Origin: Alphaproteobacteria bacterium
GTDB lineage: Bacteria > Pseudomonadota > Alphaproteobacteria > Micavibrionales > Micavibrionaceae
Assembly: GCA_009929775.1 (NCBI GenBank)
Contig: RZZS01000004.1
Coordinates: forward strand, 1-64,000
DNA: 64,000 nucleotides
Direction of reading: 5' to 3'
Position numbers and translations under genes: made by a program
The notes under the pieces: generated by a model
Told to the model about the DNA's origin: nothing
Database searches by the model: none
Seen by the model: only the letters and a program-made list of their open reading frames with translations
Shown here: in pieces, positions 37,151-46,014 of the stretch
Layout of the letters: every line of letters starts with the position of its first letter
Position numbering within the stretch: position 1 is the stretch's first letter

Positions 37151-38881
37151 TTAATTCGCCTGCCGACGCAGAAACGCCGGAATATCCAGATCACCGTCGG
37201 AAGACGGTGCAGGCCTTGCCGGACCGTCAATCGGAAGACGTCCCTGCGACGGACGCTGTGGAGCGCGCAGCGACACCTCCTCTGACGACGCGGACGCGGG
37301 GCGATTCGCCTCCTCGTCATCGCGGCGACCGCCCTGCCCCGTGATTCGCTCAAACAGCGAGGGCGTCCGGCGGCGTTCGGCGGCACCGGCTCCGGGAACA
37401 GGCGGGCGCAAACCGACCGGCGACATTCCCGTCTGGACCGGAGCCTCGACCGGCGCGGCGGGTCTGGCCGCCTGCGACTGCTGCTGATGAAAACTGCCGA
37501 AGGAAGGCCCGAACCCCGACGCCCCACCCCGGCCCATTTCCTGCGCCGTCACGGGACGCGGAGGAATGAACGCACCCTCGTGTGTCGTGCCGCGGAGCAC
37601 AGTATTTTGAGGCGACACGGGGGACACTTCAGGAGTCTGCTGTGAGGCGAACTCCTGCTGCTCGAACATGTCCGCCTCGGGCTCCTCGAGCTTGCGGGCC
37701 GTTGCCTGCGCCGATGCAACCGGCTGCTGGGTCGCCTGCGCCACGGGACGGGAGGGAATGGACTGGGAAGCAGGCTTGTAGGACGCCACAGGGACGACCT
37801 GCTGCTGCGGCAAGGACTCCGCCGCCCTATCGGGCTGAGGAATCGTCGGCGTTACCGGCTGCGCGCGTTCAAGTATCCGACCGCCATTGCCACCACCCGC
37901 CTTACGTTGCTCGGCCGCGTCGATACCCGTCGCCACAACGGAAACGCGCATCATACCGTCCATTGCTTCATCGAACGTCGCGCCAAAGATGATGTTCGCG
38001 GACGGATCGACTTCTTCGCGAATACGATTGCAGGCCTCGTCCGCCTCGAACAGAGTCATGTCGTAGCCACCCGTCACATTAATGATGACACCGCGCGCCC
38101 CCTTCATCGACACATCATCGAGGAGCGGATTGTTGATCGCGGCCTCGGCAGCCTCGATGGCGCGCTTGTCGCCCTCGGCCTCGCCCGTACCCATCATTGC
38201 CTTGCCCATTTCCTGCATCGCCGAACGAATGTCGGCAAAATCGAGGTTGATCAGACCCGGCATGACCATCAAATCAGTCACCCCACGCACGCCCGATTGC
38301 AGGACGCTGTCTGCCATTTTGAACGCTTCAGCGAAGGTCGTCTTCTCGTTCGCGATCCGGAACAGGTTTTGATTCGGAATGACAATCAGGGTGTCCACAT
38401 ATTCCTGCATCTGCTCGATTCCGGCTTCCGCCTGCTTCATGCGGTGCGTGCCTTCGAAATGGAAAGGCTTGGTCACGACGCCGACCGTCAAAATGCCGCG
38501 CTCGCGGGCCACACGCGCAATCACCGGCGCCGCGCCCGTCCCCGTGCCACCGCCCATTCCGGCCGTAATGAATGCCATGTTCGCGCCTTCGAGATACTGG
38601 ATGACCTCTTCAAGACTTTCCTCGGCGGCCGCGCGCCCGACCTCAGGCTTCGCCCCTGCGCCAAGCCCACCCGTGACGCCTCCCCCAAGCTGGATACGGC
38701 GCTCGCACAAACTCCCCTCGAGGGCTTGGGCATCCGTATTACAGACGAGAAACTCGACGCCCTCCAGACTGGTGGAAATCATATTGTTAACCGCGTTTCC
38801 ACCCGCTCCGCCGACTCCGACGACTTTTATATTTGGGGACAATTTTTTGACCTCTGCTGGTTGCATTCTGATGTTAATCAT
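37151..38881 (-). CDS. ftsZ: Cell division protein FtsZ
   Basis: The tubulin-like GTPase has about 576 residues from the ATG at 38881, chosen for the GGAGG seven bases upstream; a start at 38905 would add eight residues. Tubulin signature [13 protein letters not shown] is near residue 105, preceded by [15 protein letters not shown] and followed by the T7 loop region. A long Gln/Pro-rich linker (about 340-560) precedes the conserved C-terminal peptide [13 protein letters not shown]. The long linker is normal for alphaproteobacteria. It polymerises into the division ring, where FtsA anchors it. A strong terminator follows. Confidence 0.98.
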   Translation of the reverse strand: MINIRMQPAEVKKLSPNIKVVGVGGAGGNAVNNMISTSLEGVEFLVCNTDAQALEGSLCERRIQLGGGVTGGLGAGAKPEVGRAAAEESLEEVIQYLEGANMAFITAGMGGGTGTGAAPVIARVARERGILTVGVVTKPFHFEGTHRMKQAEAGIEQMQEYVDTLIVIPNQNLFRIANEKTTFAEAFKMADSVLQSGVRGVTDLMVMPGLINLDFADIRSAMQEMGKAMMGTGEAEGDKRAIEAAEAAINNPLLDDVSMKGARGVIINVTGGYDMTLFEADEACNRIREEVDPSANIIFGATFDEAMDGMMRVSVVATGIDAAEQRKAGGGNGGRILERAQPVTPTIPQPDRAAESLPQQQVVPVASYKPASQSIPSRPVAQATQQPVASAQATARKLEEPEADMFEQQEFASQQTPEVSPVSPQNTVLRGTTHEGAFIPPRPVTAQEMGRGGASGFGPSFGSFHQQQSQAARPAAPVEAPVQTGMSPVGLRPPVPGAGAAERRRTPSLFERITGQGGRRDDEEANRPASASSEEVSLRAPQRPSQGRLPIDGPARPAPSSDGDLDIPAFLRRQAN

Positions 38882-39185
38882 GGTGGGACCTCCGTGGACA
38901 GGCAACGCTGATTCTATTTACTTGGGACTTCCGTTGGAAGGGTCGTTTTTGGACTTTTTCACAAAATCCGGAAGGAACTTCTTGCAAAAGCAGTAACACA
39001 GCCTGAGATCAAAAGAGAATACTTCCCGCTAAGCGACTCATCCGATTCAGTTTCGTCGAGTCTCGCACAAACCCCGTTCTTGTCCAAGGACTTGCACACA
39101 AATGCCTGTGGATAACCCATGTATGAAACCGGAATTTTTAAAATAAGGAATTTGACTTGAGGAAATTCCTCCGAAGACGAGCCCG
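38882..39185 (-). promoter_or_regulatory. Upstream region of ftsZ with clustered GANTC sites
   Basis: This 304-base stretch has no convincing gene. It carries four GANTC sites (38910, 39035, 39044, 39058), three within 28 bases, about 150-180 bases upstream of the ftsZ start. GANTC is the target of CcrM methyltransferase, whose marks tune ftsZ transcription in Caulobacter. No -35/-10 elements were assigned with confidence. Confidence 0.45.
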
Positions 39186-39899
39186 TCAGATCGACAGGCA
39201 GCACGCATCCGAATCATCCTTCATGGCCTTGTTCGGATGAAACAACACCCTTTCCGGTCGTTCTCGGCGCGGCATAATATCGATCCCCTGCTCTCTGGCG
39301 TAGCCTTCATGAAACAGCAGGTACGGCGCATAATACTCGTGGCTTGTCCACGGGCGGTACGGGCCGGCGTAAAAATGCGGCACGCCGATTTCCTGCCCTC
39401 CCGGATTGCCGTCGCCGAAAACAGCAATGACCCTGGCCATTGAACTCATTGCCGCGGCGTGCCATATCCCGGGCTCGCGATGCCGCGAACTGCTGGCGAG
39501 AAAACCCTCGCTTTCAAGTGGAAAGCCTCCGTCCGGATTGTAGACATAGCAGGAGATAAGAAGGTCGCATTCCGGCGCTCCGTCGAGAAAGTCGTTCCCA
39601 TACTCGAGGTTCAGCGGCAGGAAAGTCATATGAGGACTAATCGGTACTCCAATTCTATACAGAAGATCGAGCGTCGAACGCACATGAATCATATCACGCC
39701 GACATAAAGCGCCCGTTTCGTCGTCGTAACGGGCGCCTATCCCAATAACCCGCCGAAGGCCATTTTCATTCATGGCTGAAGCGAATTTTCCGAACTCCGC
39801 GCGCAAAGCGCCCTGCAGGCGCGCATAGGCGCCCCGATGATCACACGTCGCGTTCCTCAAATGTGAAATTCCGGGCCATTCTGCAAGGTCATCGTCCAT
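39186..39899 (-). CDS. Hypothetical protein between ftsA and ftsZ
   Basis: The 237-residue protein has no signal peptide, membrane segment or motif that I recognise. It is rich in aromatic residues and His and ends in DACCLSI. The middle contains PISPHMTFLPLNLEYGND and IAVFGDGNPGGQEIGVPHFY, which suggest an enzyme-like alpha/beta fold. It lies in the ftsA-ftsZ gap on the same strand, 54 bases after ftsA, an unusual place since these two genes normally adjoin. It may be a lineage-specific insertion into the cluster. Confidence 0.6.
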   Translation of the reverse strand: MDDDLAEWPGISHLRNATCDHRGAYARLQGALRAEFGKFASAMNENGLRRVIGIGARYDDETGALCRRDMIHVRSTLDLLYRIGVPISPHMTFLPLNLEYGNDFLDGAPECDLLISCYVYNPDGGFPLESEGFLASSSRHREPGIWHAAAMSSMARVIAVFGDGNPGGQEIGVPHFYAGPYRPWTSHEYYAPYLLFHEGYAREQGIDIMPRRERPERVLFHPNKAMKDDSDACCLSI

Positions 39900-39953
39900 G
39901 CGGAAGAATTACAGCAACCAGTCGTATTATGTCAAACATTTTAAGCGTGCAGA

Positions 39954-41222
39954 CTACCAGTTTTCCTTCAGCCACATCCGAACCCGCTCCCACACGCCTC
40001 CCGGTTCGACTTGCGCAAGAATTTCCGCGGGCATTTCGTCGAAGCGTTCCGATATATAGACAAGGAGACCCGCCGACGTCGAAAAGGCCGGAGAGCTTGC
40101 CGCATCGGGAAGACCGTGCAGGCGAATCGGGCGACCTAGCCGCACCTGCTTGTCGAGGACGCGCTGGCCGAGATCCCGCAAGCCCGGGAGCTGGCTTGCC
40201 CCGCCGGTAAGCACAACCCGGCGGCCCATATACGAGGCGACACCGCTGTCCTGAAGGCGCGCACGGACGTGCTCGAAAATCTCTTCCATACGCGGCTGGA
40301 TAATTCCCACCAGCAGGGAGCGCGGCATATGGTTCGGCATACCGCCATTTTCCTCGCCAAGCGGAGGCACGTCGATCATCTCGCTTTCGTCCGCGTTCGT
40401 GGCCATCGCGCTGCCATACAGCGTCTTGAGACGCTCTGCGGCGGACACCGGCGTCGTCAGCCCCCGGGCTATGTCGCTCGTCACATGACTGCCTCCCAGG
40501 GCAATGGCGTCACAATAGATCAGGGCACCCGCCGAGAAAACCGCAAAGGAGGTAATGCCTCCGCCGATATCGATGACCGTCGCGCCAAGATCCATCTCGT
40601 CCTCAACCAAACTCGAAAGCCCGGCGGCATAGGACGCCGAGCACAGGGCCGTGATATCGAGATGAGAGCGTTCGATTGCGCTGGCGAGATTGCGCAGCGC
40701 CGAACTATCGCCGCTCACCAGATGAATATCAACGTGCAGGTTTTGCCCGACCATCCCGCGCGGCTCGCGGATTCCCTGATTCCCGTCGATTGAGCAGGAG
40801 ACTGGAATCGTATGAATCAGTTCGGCGCTCTGATCGAAAATCTGGTCCTGCGCTCTAGCGAGCGCACGCCGGACGTCGTTGTCGGTAACCTCGTGCCCGG
40901 CAATACCGACGTCGGCGTTGACCATGCGGGAAGTGGCGTGGATGCCCGGCAGGTTTACGACAACTTCACGAAGCGGATAGCCTTTCAGAGTTTCCGCAGC
41001 CATGTTCTCGGCCGCGTGAACCGTCTGGCGAATCGCGTTTTCGGCGGCCTGCAGATCCGTGACGGTGCCGCTCCTGATCCCCGCCGAAGCCTGATGTCCA
41101 ACCCCAAGAACCTCAAGCGAGCCTTCGTCATCAATGATGCGGGCGATCAGACAGGCAATCTTGCTGGAGCCGACATCCAGCGCCGCGAGAACCGATCCTT
41201 TGGGCCGGGGCGTATGTTTCAA
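39954..41222 (-). CDS. ftsA: Cell division protein FtsA
   Basis: The protein has 422 residues. It is actin-like, with the phosphate-1 motif LAALDVGSSKIACLIA near the N-terminus, the adenosine motif VVLTGGASQLPGL near residue 340, and the SHS2-type 1C region (VVVNLPGIHATSRM). The C-terminus ends in WERVRMWLKENW, the amphipathic membrane-targeting helix. It tethers FtsZ polymers to the inner membrane. The 204-base gap to ftsQ is unusually large and contains repeat-like sequence. Confidence 0.97.
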   Translation of the reverse strand: MKHTPRPKGSVLAALDVGSSKIACLIARIIDDEGSLEVLGVGHQASAGIRSGTVTDLQAAENAIRQTVHAAENMAAETLKGYPLREVVVNLPGIHATSRMVNADVGIAGHEVTDNDVRRALARAQDQIFDQSAELIHTIPVSCSIDGNQGIREPRGMVGQNLHVDIHLVSGDSSALRNLASAIERSHLDITALCSASYAAGLSSLVEDEMDLGATVIDIGGGITSFAVFSAGALIYCDAIALGGSHVTSDIARGLTTPVSAAERLKTLYGSAMATNADESEMIDVPPLGEENGGMPNHMPRSLLVGIIQPRMEEIFEHVRARLQDSGVASYMGRRVVLTGGASQLPGLRDLGQRVLDKQVRLGRPIRLHGLPDAASSPAFSTSAGLLVYISERFDEMPAEILAQVEPGGVWERVRMWLKENW

Positions 41223-41278
41223 GTGACTTTCTCCGGAATGATTCGAATCGCGCGGGCGCGAAGCGGCAAAATTTCTAT

Positions 41279-41372
41279 GAACGCGAATGGTTTACTTTTT
41301 AGCCGCAGAGGACAGGGGGATTTCATCTTATTCAATCGAAAGCTCGTTGGCCTTCGCGCTCCTTGTGGTGAA
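41279..41372. repeat. Repeat-like sequence in the ftsQ-ftsA gap
   Basis: On the minus strand the stretch reads TTCACCACAAGGAGCGCGAAGG and later CCTGTCCTCTGCGGCTAAAA. This recalls the 'accacgaaggacgcgaagg ... ctctgcggttaa' family of dispersed sequences found in many bacterial genomes. It is degenerate, its boundaries are approximate, and no second full copy was seen in the window. Confidence 0.35.
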
Positions 41373-41426
41373 CAACTCTTTTCGCCTGAGGCGCTCTGTT
41401 CTGTCTGTGCGACAAAAACCATTCCC

Positions 41427-42275
41427 TCAGATACCCTTTTCGAATCCCGCCTGCCAGGCTTGCGCTTCGCCGCGGCGGGGCCGGACGATGATACGGTCCA
41501 CAGTACGCAAATCAACGGCAACGATGTCCTTATCCAGAAGCCCGTCCTGTTCGTGCATCGCCATCAGCCGACGCAGCGCGAGCCCCTCTTCAGTCTCTGG
41601 CAGACTTACGTCGATCCCGGATTCGAGCTTGAGATCCCAGCGGCGATCCCCGATCCAGCTGGCATATTCGACTTTGTCTTTCAGGGCCGGCTCGGCATTC
41701 AGAAGACCCAGAAGCTTGGCGGCGTGCGCAGGCGCACCCGCGCCCACCAGGATGACAAGGTCCTCGAAAGCGGCGAGGCGCGTTTCCGCAAGCACTTCCC
41801 CATCCTCATCGATCAGCGAGAGATGCCCCCCCGACTGCCACAGCGCCAAAGGCTCGCGCTCGACCAGCTCGATAAAAATCGTGTCCGGCAAACGACGCTC
41901 CACGCGGGCGCTACGGACCCAGGAGACCTTCTCGAGTGCTATTTGCACCGCTACCGGATCAAAGGCGAGAACGGGATCGCCTTTGTCCATATTGACCAGC
42001 CCCTTGATGATCTCCGGGTCGGTATGAACGCGGCCTTCCACCAGTATATTGTCAACGGCAAAGCCCATCTGCGCCGAAAGCCGCAGACTTTCCTCACGCC
42101 CCCATGCCTGCGCCTTCTGGACGCCGCCCGAGAGAACGAACCAGCTCCCCAGCCATAGTAAAAAGACGACAACACCCGCGATCCGCCCGAACCGCCGAGC
42201 GAAATATACCAGCCGCTCGATCTTCGAATGGCGACGCCTCAGATAGACGCTCTTCCGGGTGCCTCTGGACCGCAT
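41427..42275 (-). CDS. ftsQ: Cell division protein FtsQ
   Basis: The protein has 282 residues. A basic cytoplasmic N-terminus and one membrane helix (IAGVVVFLLWLGSWFVL, about residues 33-50) precede a POTRA domain (DNILVEGRVHTDPEIIKGLV) and the FtsQ beta domain (RRLPDTIFIELVEREPLALW). It links early and late divisome proteins in the periplasm. It starts nine bases after ddl, as in typical dcw clusters. Confidence 0.95.
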   Translation of the reverse strand: MRSRGTRKSVYLRRRHSKIERLVYFARRFGRIAGVVVFLLWLGSWFVLSGGVQKAQAWGREESLRLSAQMGFAVDNILVEGRVHTDPEIIKGLVNMDKGDPVLAFDPVAVQIALEKVSWVRSARVERRLPDTIFIELVEREPLALWQSGGHLSLIDEDGEVLAETRLAAFEDLVILVGAGAPAHAAKLLGLLNAEPALKDKVEYASWIGDRRWDLKLESGIDVSLPETEEGLALRRLMAMHEQDGLLDKDIVAVDLRTVDRIIVRPRRGEAQAWQAGFEKGI

Positions 42276-42284
42276 GGTCGCCTG

Positions 42285-43496
42285 CTACCTCCTCTGAAAC
42301 AGCCGCGCATCCATCGGCACGGGGTCCGCAGGCAGATAGAGCGTTTCCTTGCGGGCCAGAGCCTCGTCGACCAGAAAAGTCAGGAGCCGCGTGAACAGAA
42401 CCGGAGACGAAGCCGCCTCCCACAGAAAATAGGCAAACGAACCCGGCTGCGGATTTACCTCGTTCAGCCAGAGTTCGCCGGTCTTCGAATTGCACAGGTA
42501 GTCGATGCGCGGCGCGCCGGTACCGTCCAGCGCAAGAAAAAGCGTTTCGGCCCAATAGCGGATATTCTGTTCCATCCCGGTTTCCATCGCCGGATTGATC
42601 TCGCGCGTGAGAGACAGCATGCCCTCGCTCTGCTCGCCGGGAGACTTCGTCCCTCCCGCGCCCTTCGTGCCACCACCACTAAGATACTTTTCCTTGAAGT
42701 CGAGGAGTTCGGCGCTGCTCTTCGGGCGCTCTATGGCCGACGTCGAAATCCCACCAGAAGCCCGGCTGACCGAGACATTATATTCGACCAGATGAGGAAC
42801 GCACGGCTCAACGATCGCACTCGTGTCGTATTCGAAGATCGTCGGCAGGCTGGCGCTCACTTCTTCTGCGTTGTGGGCCTTCGCAACGCCGATGGAACTT
42901 CCAAGGTGGCAAGGCTTGACGATCACCGGCCAGGGCATGTCGCCCAGAAGCTCCGAAATCTGGTCTTCAGGGATAAGATAGCCTTCGACCGGACGTCGCA
43001 AGATCGTGCAGGGGAGAACGGGAATACCAAGCGAGCGACAGATATGTTTCGTCGCCTCCTTGTCCATCCAGACGGACGATGCCAGCGTACGCGGCCCGGT
43101 ATAAGGCACGCCCGCCGCTTCGAACATACCCTGAATTTGACCATCCTCCCCGTAGAGCCCGTGGAAGGCTGGCATGGCGACGTCGAATTCGACCGGGCGG
43201 CGCGACCCCAGAAGGCCGGGCTTTTTTGGCATCAACGCCGGACGCCCCGTCGGCAGAACGTCGAGCGTTACCTCGGTCGCGCGCGCAAGCGTATAGGCGT
43301 CGGGCATGTAATTAGCACGGTCGCGCAGGACGTCGCCTGTCAACCAGCGCCCTTCGCGGGTTACGTAAACCGGAAACGCTTTGAACGTTTCCGTGTCGAT
43401 GGCCTGCAACACCTGGAGACCCGTGACGACACTCACATCATGTTCCGGTGAACGGCCACCGAAGAACACGGCAATGGTCTTTTGATTGGCGGTCAT
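42285..43496 (-). CDS. ddl: D-alanine--D-alanine ligase, long form
   Basis: The protein has about 403 residues from the ATG at 43496 (MTANQKTIAVFFGGRSPEHD); an ATG at 43553 adds 19 unlikely residues. The ATP-grasp features are HGLYGEDGQIQGMFEAAGVPYTG, the WPVIVKPCHLGSSIGV lobe, and LWLNEVNPQPGSFAYFLWE for metal binding. The protein is about 100 residues longer than the usual dcw DdlB and has a Gly/Ser-rich insert around GGGTKGAGGTKSPGE. The N-terminal sequence resembles the DdlA/Van-type long forms more than DdlB, so this may be a replacement of the ancestral gene. It makes D-Ala-D-Ala for peptidoglycan precursors. Confidence 0.9.
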   Translation of the reverse strand: MTANQKTIAVFFGGRSPEHDVSVVTGLQVLQAIDTETFKAFPVYVTREGRWLTGDVLRDRANYMPDAYTLARATEVTLDVLPTGRPALMPKKPGLLGSRRPVEFDVAMPAFHGLYGEDGQIQGMFEAAGVPYTGPRTLASSVWMDKEATKHICRSLGIPVLPCTILRRPVEGYLIPEDQISELLGDMPWPVIVKPCHLGSSIGVAKAHNAEEVSASLPTIFEYDTSAIVEPCVPHLVEYNVSVSRASGGISTSAIERPKSSAELLDFKEKYLSGGGTKGAGGTKSPGEQSEGMLSLTREINPAMETGMEQNIRYWAETLFLALDGTGAPRIDYLCNSKTGELWLNEVNPQPGSFAYFLWEAASSPVLFTRLLTFLVDEALARKETLYLPADPVPMDARLFQRR

Positions 43497-43612
43497 GTCT
43501 TGTATTGTTCCGTGGATCTGGAGAGATTCGGACCTTCTATCACGAGCGTTCATTTAAGCATGAAAGCCACAGGCGATAAAGAGCCTAAGCTTTCTCGTCC
43601 ATAGGCAATACG

Positions 43613-44401
43613 ATGACCGAAATGCGGCAGTATCAGGTTCCCGGCGCGACGATCTTCGCCTTTGCAAGCGGCCCCCAAAACGCGCCGGTTACCTTGATCT
43701 GGGCGCATGGCTGGGGGCAGTCGCATGCCGCTTTCGACGCGCTGCGCGCACCGTTTTCGAAACATGCCGGCTTCGCCTTCGATTTTCCCGGATTCGGGCA
43801 ATCGCCAGCGCCAGTCGAAGACTGGGGCACTGCCGACTACGCCGACGCCACCGCCAAGATCCTGCGTGGGCTGCCGGGAAAAAAAATATGGGTCGGCCAT
43901 TCATTCGGTTGCCGTGTCGGGATCCAGCTTGCCGCCCGGCATCCGGAGACCGTGGACGGGCTGTTCCTGATTGCCGCCGCGGGCTTGAAGCCCACGCGCC
44001 CAATTGCTCGACAGATTTATATAAAAGCCCGCGTAACCCTTTTCAAAATTCTCAAAAAGACCGTTCCGGAGAGATGCCACCCGGCTCTCTACGAAAGGTT
44101 CGGCAGCACGGATTACAAAAACGCGGGACCGATTCGCGCCCTGTTTGTCAGGGTCGTCAACGAAGACCTGTCCGAAGCCGCATCGAGGATCACCTGCCCC
44201 GTGCAGCTCGTCTACGGCGACAAAGACACCGAAACCCCGCCTGACATCGGCGAACGGTTTGCCCGATTGATGCCCGATTCAAAACTTACCCTGCTTTCAG
44301 GACAAGACCATTACAGCGTTCTCGGCGCCGGACGCCACCCGGTTGCCGGAAAGCTTCAGGAATTTATTTCTCTCGTCACAGGAACACACAACGCGGAATG
44401 A
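43613..44401 (+). CDS. Alpha/beta hydrolase
   Basis: The protein has 262 residues. It shows the oxyanion segment LIWAHGWGQSHAAFD, the nucleophile elbow VGHSFGCRV, the Asp in VYGDKDTETP and the His in GQDHYSVL, so a full catalytic triad is present. There is no signal peptide. It is divergent from ddl and 10 bases ahead of the membrane Mur ligase, with which it is probably co-transcribed. The substrate is unknown; a lipid or peptide ester is possible. Confidence 0.85.
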   Translation: MTEMRQYQVPGATIFAFASGPQNAPVTLIWAHGWGQSHAAFDALRAPFSKHAGFAFDFPGFGQSPAPVEDWGTADYADATAKILRGLPGKKIWVGHSFGCRVGIQLAARHPETVDGLFLIAAAGLKPTRPIARQIYIKARVTLFKILKKTVPERCHPALYERFGSTDYKNAGPIRALFVRVVNEDLSEAASRITCPVQLVYGDKDTETPPDIGERFARLMPDSKLTLLSGQDHYSVLGAGRHPVAGKLQEFISLVTGTHNAE

Positions 44402-44411
44402 TACCATCGAC

Positions 44412-46004
44412 ATGTCAGAGCTCGCACTTACCTTACTGATTCCGATAGCATTTATCATTTTCTCCACAAGGCGCCTGCTGACATATCTACATGTTTACCA
44501 ACAGGAGGAATATGATACGCGGCGTTTTTTGCGCTGGATGCTCGAAAAGCGGGCTTTCGACAAGCGCCTGACGGTTGCGCTCGCCGCCATATCGGCGCTT
44601 ATGCTCGTCATGCCGCCCGTCCAGTGGATCGGGGCTGGTCTGCTCGCGGCATCTTTCCTTGTGTTCGCGCTGCGTGAATCAGACCCGAGACGGAATTCGA
44701 AGAAAAAACTGATCCTGACGCCGCGCGCCCGGCGGATTCTTGCGCTTGCGCTTTTCTTTAACGCCGTAATGGCCGCAGGCGCCGCCTTTCCCCACATCCC
44801 GCTATTCTGGATTGTTCCGGTGCAGATCATTCCGTTTACGCTGGCTCTTGCCAATTTTGCCCTCAAGCCCCTTGAGGATACGATTCAGAAGAAATTCCGG
44901 GATGAAGCGCGCGCGAAGATAACAGAAATGAATCCGACAGTTATCGGCATCACTGGAAGTTTTGGAAAAACTTCGGTCAAACACATCCTCGGTCATATTC
45001 TCGGGACGGTCGCCCCGACGCTCATAACACCGGGCAGCGTCAATACGCCGATGGGAATTGCCCGAATCGTCCGCGAACAGCTCGAGCCGCGCCACAAATA
45101 TGCGGTCATTGAGATGGGTGCCTACGGTCCCGGTTCGATCGCCCGCCTGTGCCAGTTGACGCCGCCGGATTTCGGCGCTGTCACCGCGATCGGCCACGCG
45201 CATTACGAACGTTTCAAGACCCTTGAGACCGTTGCCACCGCCAAGTTCGAGATGGCCGACGCCGTTGCCTCCAAAGGGGGGCAAATGGTCGTCCACGAGG
45301 ATACACTTCGATATGAAAAACCTGGCGCGTTGCATAAAGAGCGTCCTGACATGTTCACGATCGTTGGCACAGGGGAAACTGCCCATGTCCGCATCGTCGG
45401 TAATCGCCAGACCGGGCACGGGATACAGGTGGACATCGTCTGGCAGGGCGAACGCTTTACACTGGAAGCCCCGCTTTACGGCAGCCACCACGGCACCAAC
45501 ATGGCGATTGCGTTCGGCATCGCCTGCAATCTCGGTCTGCCTGTCAAACATGTTCTGACAGCCCTCAAGACGACACCCCAGATTGCCCACCGGCTCGAGA
45601 TCAAGCCTCGGGGCGCGAAAGGGCTACTCATCGACGACGCCTATAACTCCAACCCGTCCGGCTTTCGCGCCGCGCTCGATATGCTGGACTTTCTCGCGAA
45701 CGGTCGGCGGCGTATCCTCATCACGCCGGGCATGGTCGAACTCGGCAAGGCCCATGACGAGGAACATGAAAAACTAGGCGATTACGCCGCCCGGAAAACC
45801 GACATCGTTATCGTCGTGCAGCCACAAAGAATCCGCAGCTTCGTGGAAGCCTGCTCGCGAGCGGAAACCGGCTTTCACCAGACTGTGGGGGTCGATTCGT
45901 TTGCGCAGGCACAGACGTGGCTTGCACAGAACGGGCATGAAGACGACGTTATCCTGCTCGAAAATGATCTACCTGATATATATGAAAAACTTCCCAGACT
46001 CTAG
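44412..46004 (+). CDS. Membrane-anchored Mur ligase with MurF-type motifs
   Basis: The protein has about 530 residues from the ATG at 44412 (MSELALTLLIP). Four or five membrane helices fill the first 170 residues in place of the MurF substrate-binding N-domain (the segment YLHVYQQEEYDTRRFLRWML follows the first). The Mur ligase core then shows GITGSFGKTSVKHIL (ATP loop), VIEMGAYGPGSIARL, IGHAHYERFKTLETVATAKFE (region of the carbamylated Lys), IDDAYNSNPSGFRAALDML and TPGMVELGKAHDEE. These match MurF at each catalytic site. It probably ligates a dipeptide or amino acid to a cell-wall precursor at the membrane. It sits opposite the long ddl gene. Confidence 0.85.
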   Translation: MSELALTLLIPIAFIIFSTRRLLTYLHVYQQEEYDTRRFLRWMLEKRAFDKRLTVALAAISALMLVMPPVQWIGAGLLAASFLVFALRESDPRRNSKKKLILTPRARRILALALFFNAVMAAGAAFPHIPLFWIVPVQIIPFTLALANFALKPLEDTIQKKFRDEARAKITEMNPTVIGITGSFGKTSVKHILGHILGTVAPTLITPGSVNTPMGIARIVREQLEPRHKYAVIEMGAYGPGSIARLCQLTPPDFGAVTAIGHAHYERFKTLETVATAKFEMADAVASKGGQMVVHEDTLRYEKPGALHKERPDMFTIVGTGETAHVRIVGNRQTGHGIQVDIVWQGERFTLEAPLYGSHHGTNMAIAFGIACNLGLPVKHVLTALKTTPQIAHRLEIKPRGAKGLLIDDAYNSNPSGFRAALDMLDFLANGRRRILITPGMVELGKAHDEEHEKLGDYAARKTDIVIVVQPQRIRSFVEACSRAETGFHQTVGVDSFAQAQTWLAQNGHEDDVILLENDLPDIYEKLPRL

Positions 46005-46014
46005 GAGACCTGAA

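Noticed and set aside
38959-39204. 81-codon minus-strand frame between ftsZ and the 237-codon gene
   Set aside because: It overlaps the end of the upstream gene and occupies the GANTC-rich ftsZ leader; no coding features.
40812-42158. 448-codon plus-strand frame opposite ftsA and ftsQ
   Set aside because: Shadow frame; it spans the ftsQ-ftsA gap only by chance and lacks any motif.
42600-42690. A third copy of the palindromic element within ddl
   Set aside because: The Gly/Ser-rich insert contains CCTCGC and GTCCCTCCC pieces but lacks the TGTCA ends and the inverted arrangement.
42228-43451. 407-codon plus-strand frame opposite ddl
   Set aside because: Arg-rich shadow of an ATP-grasp ligase with intact motifs.
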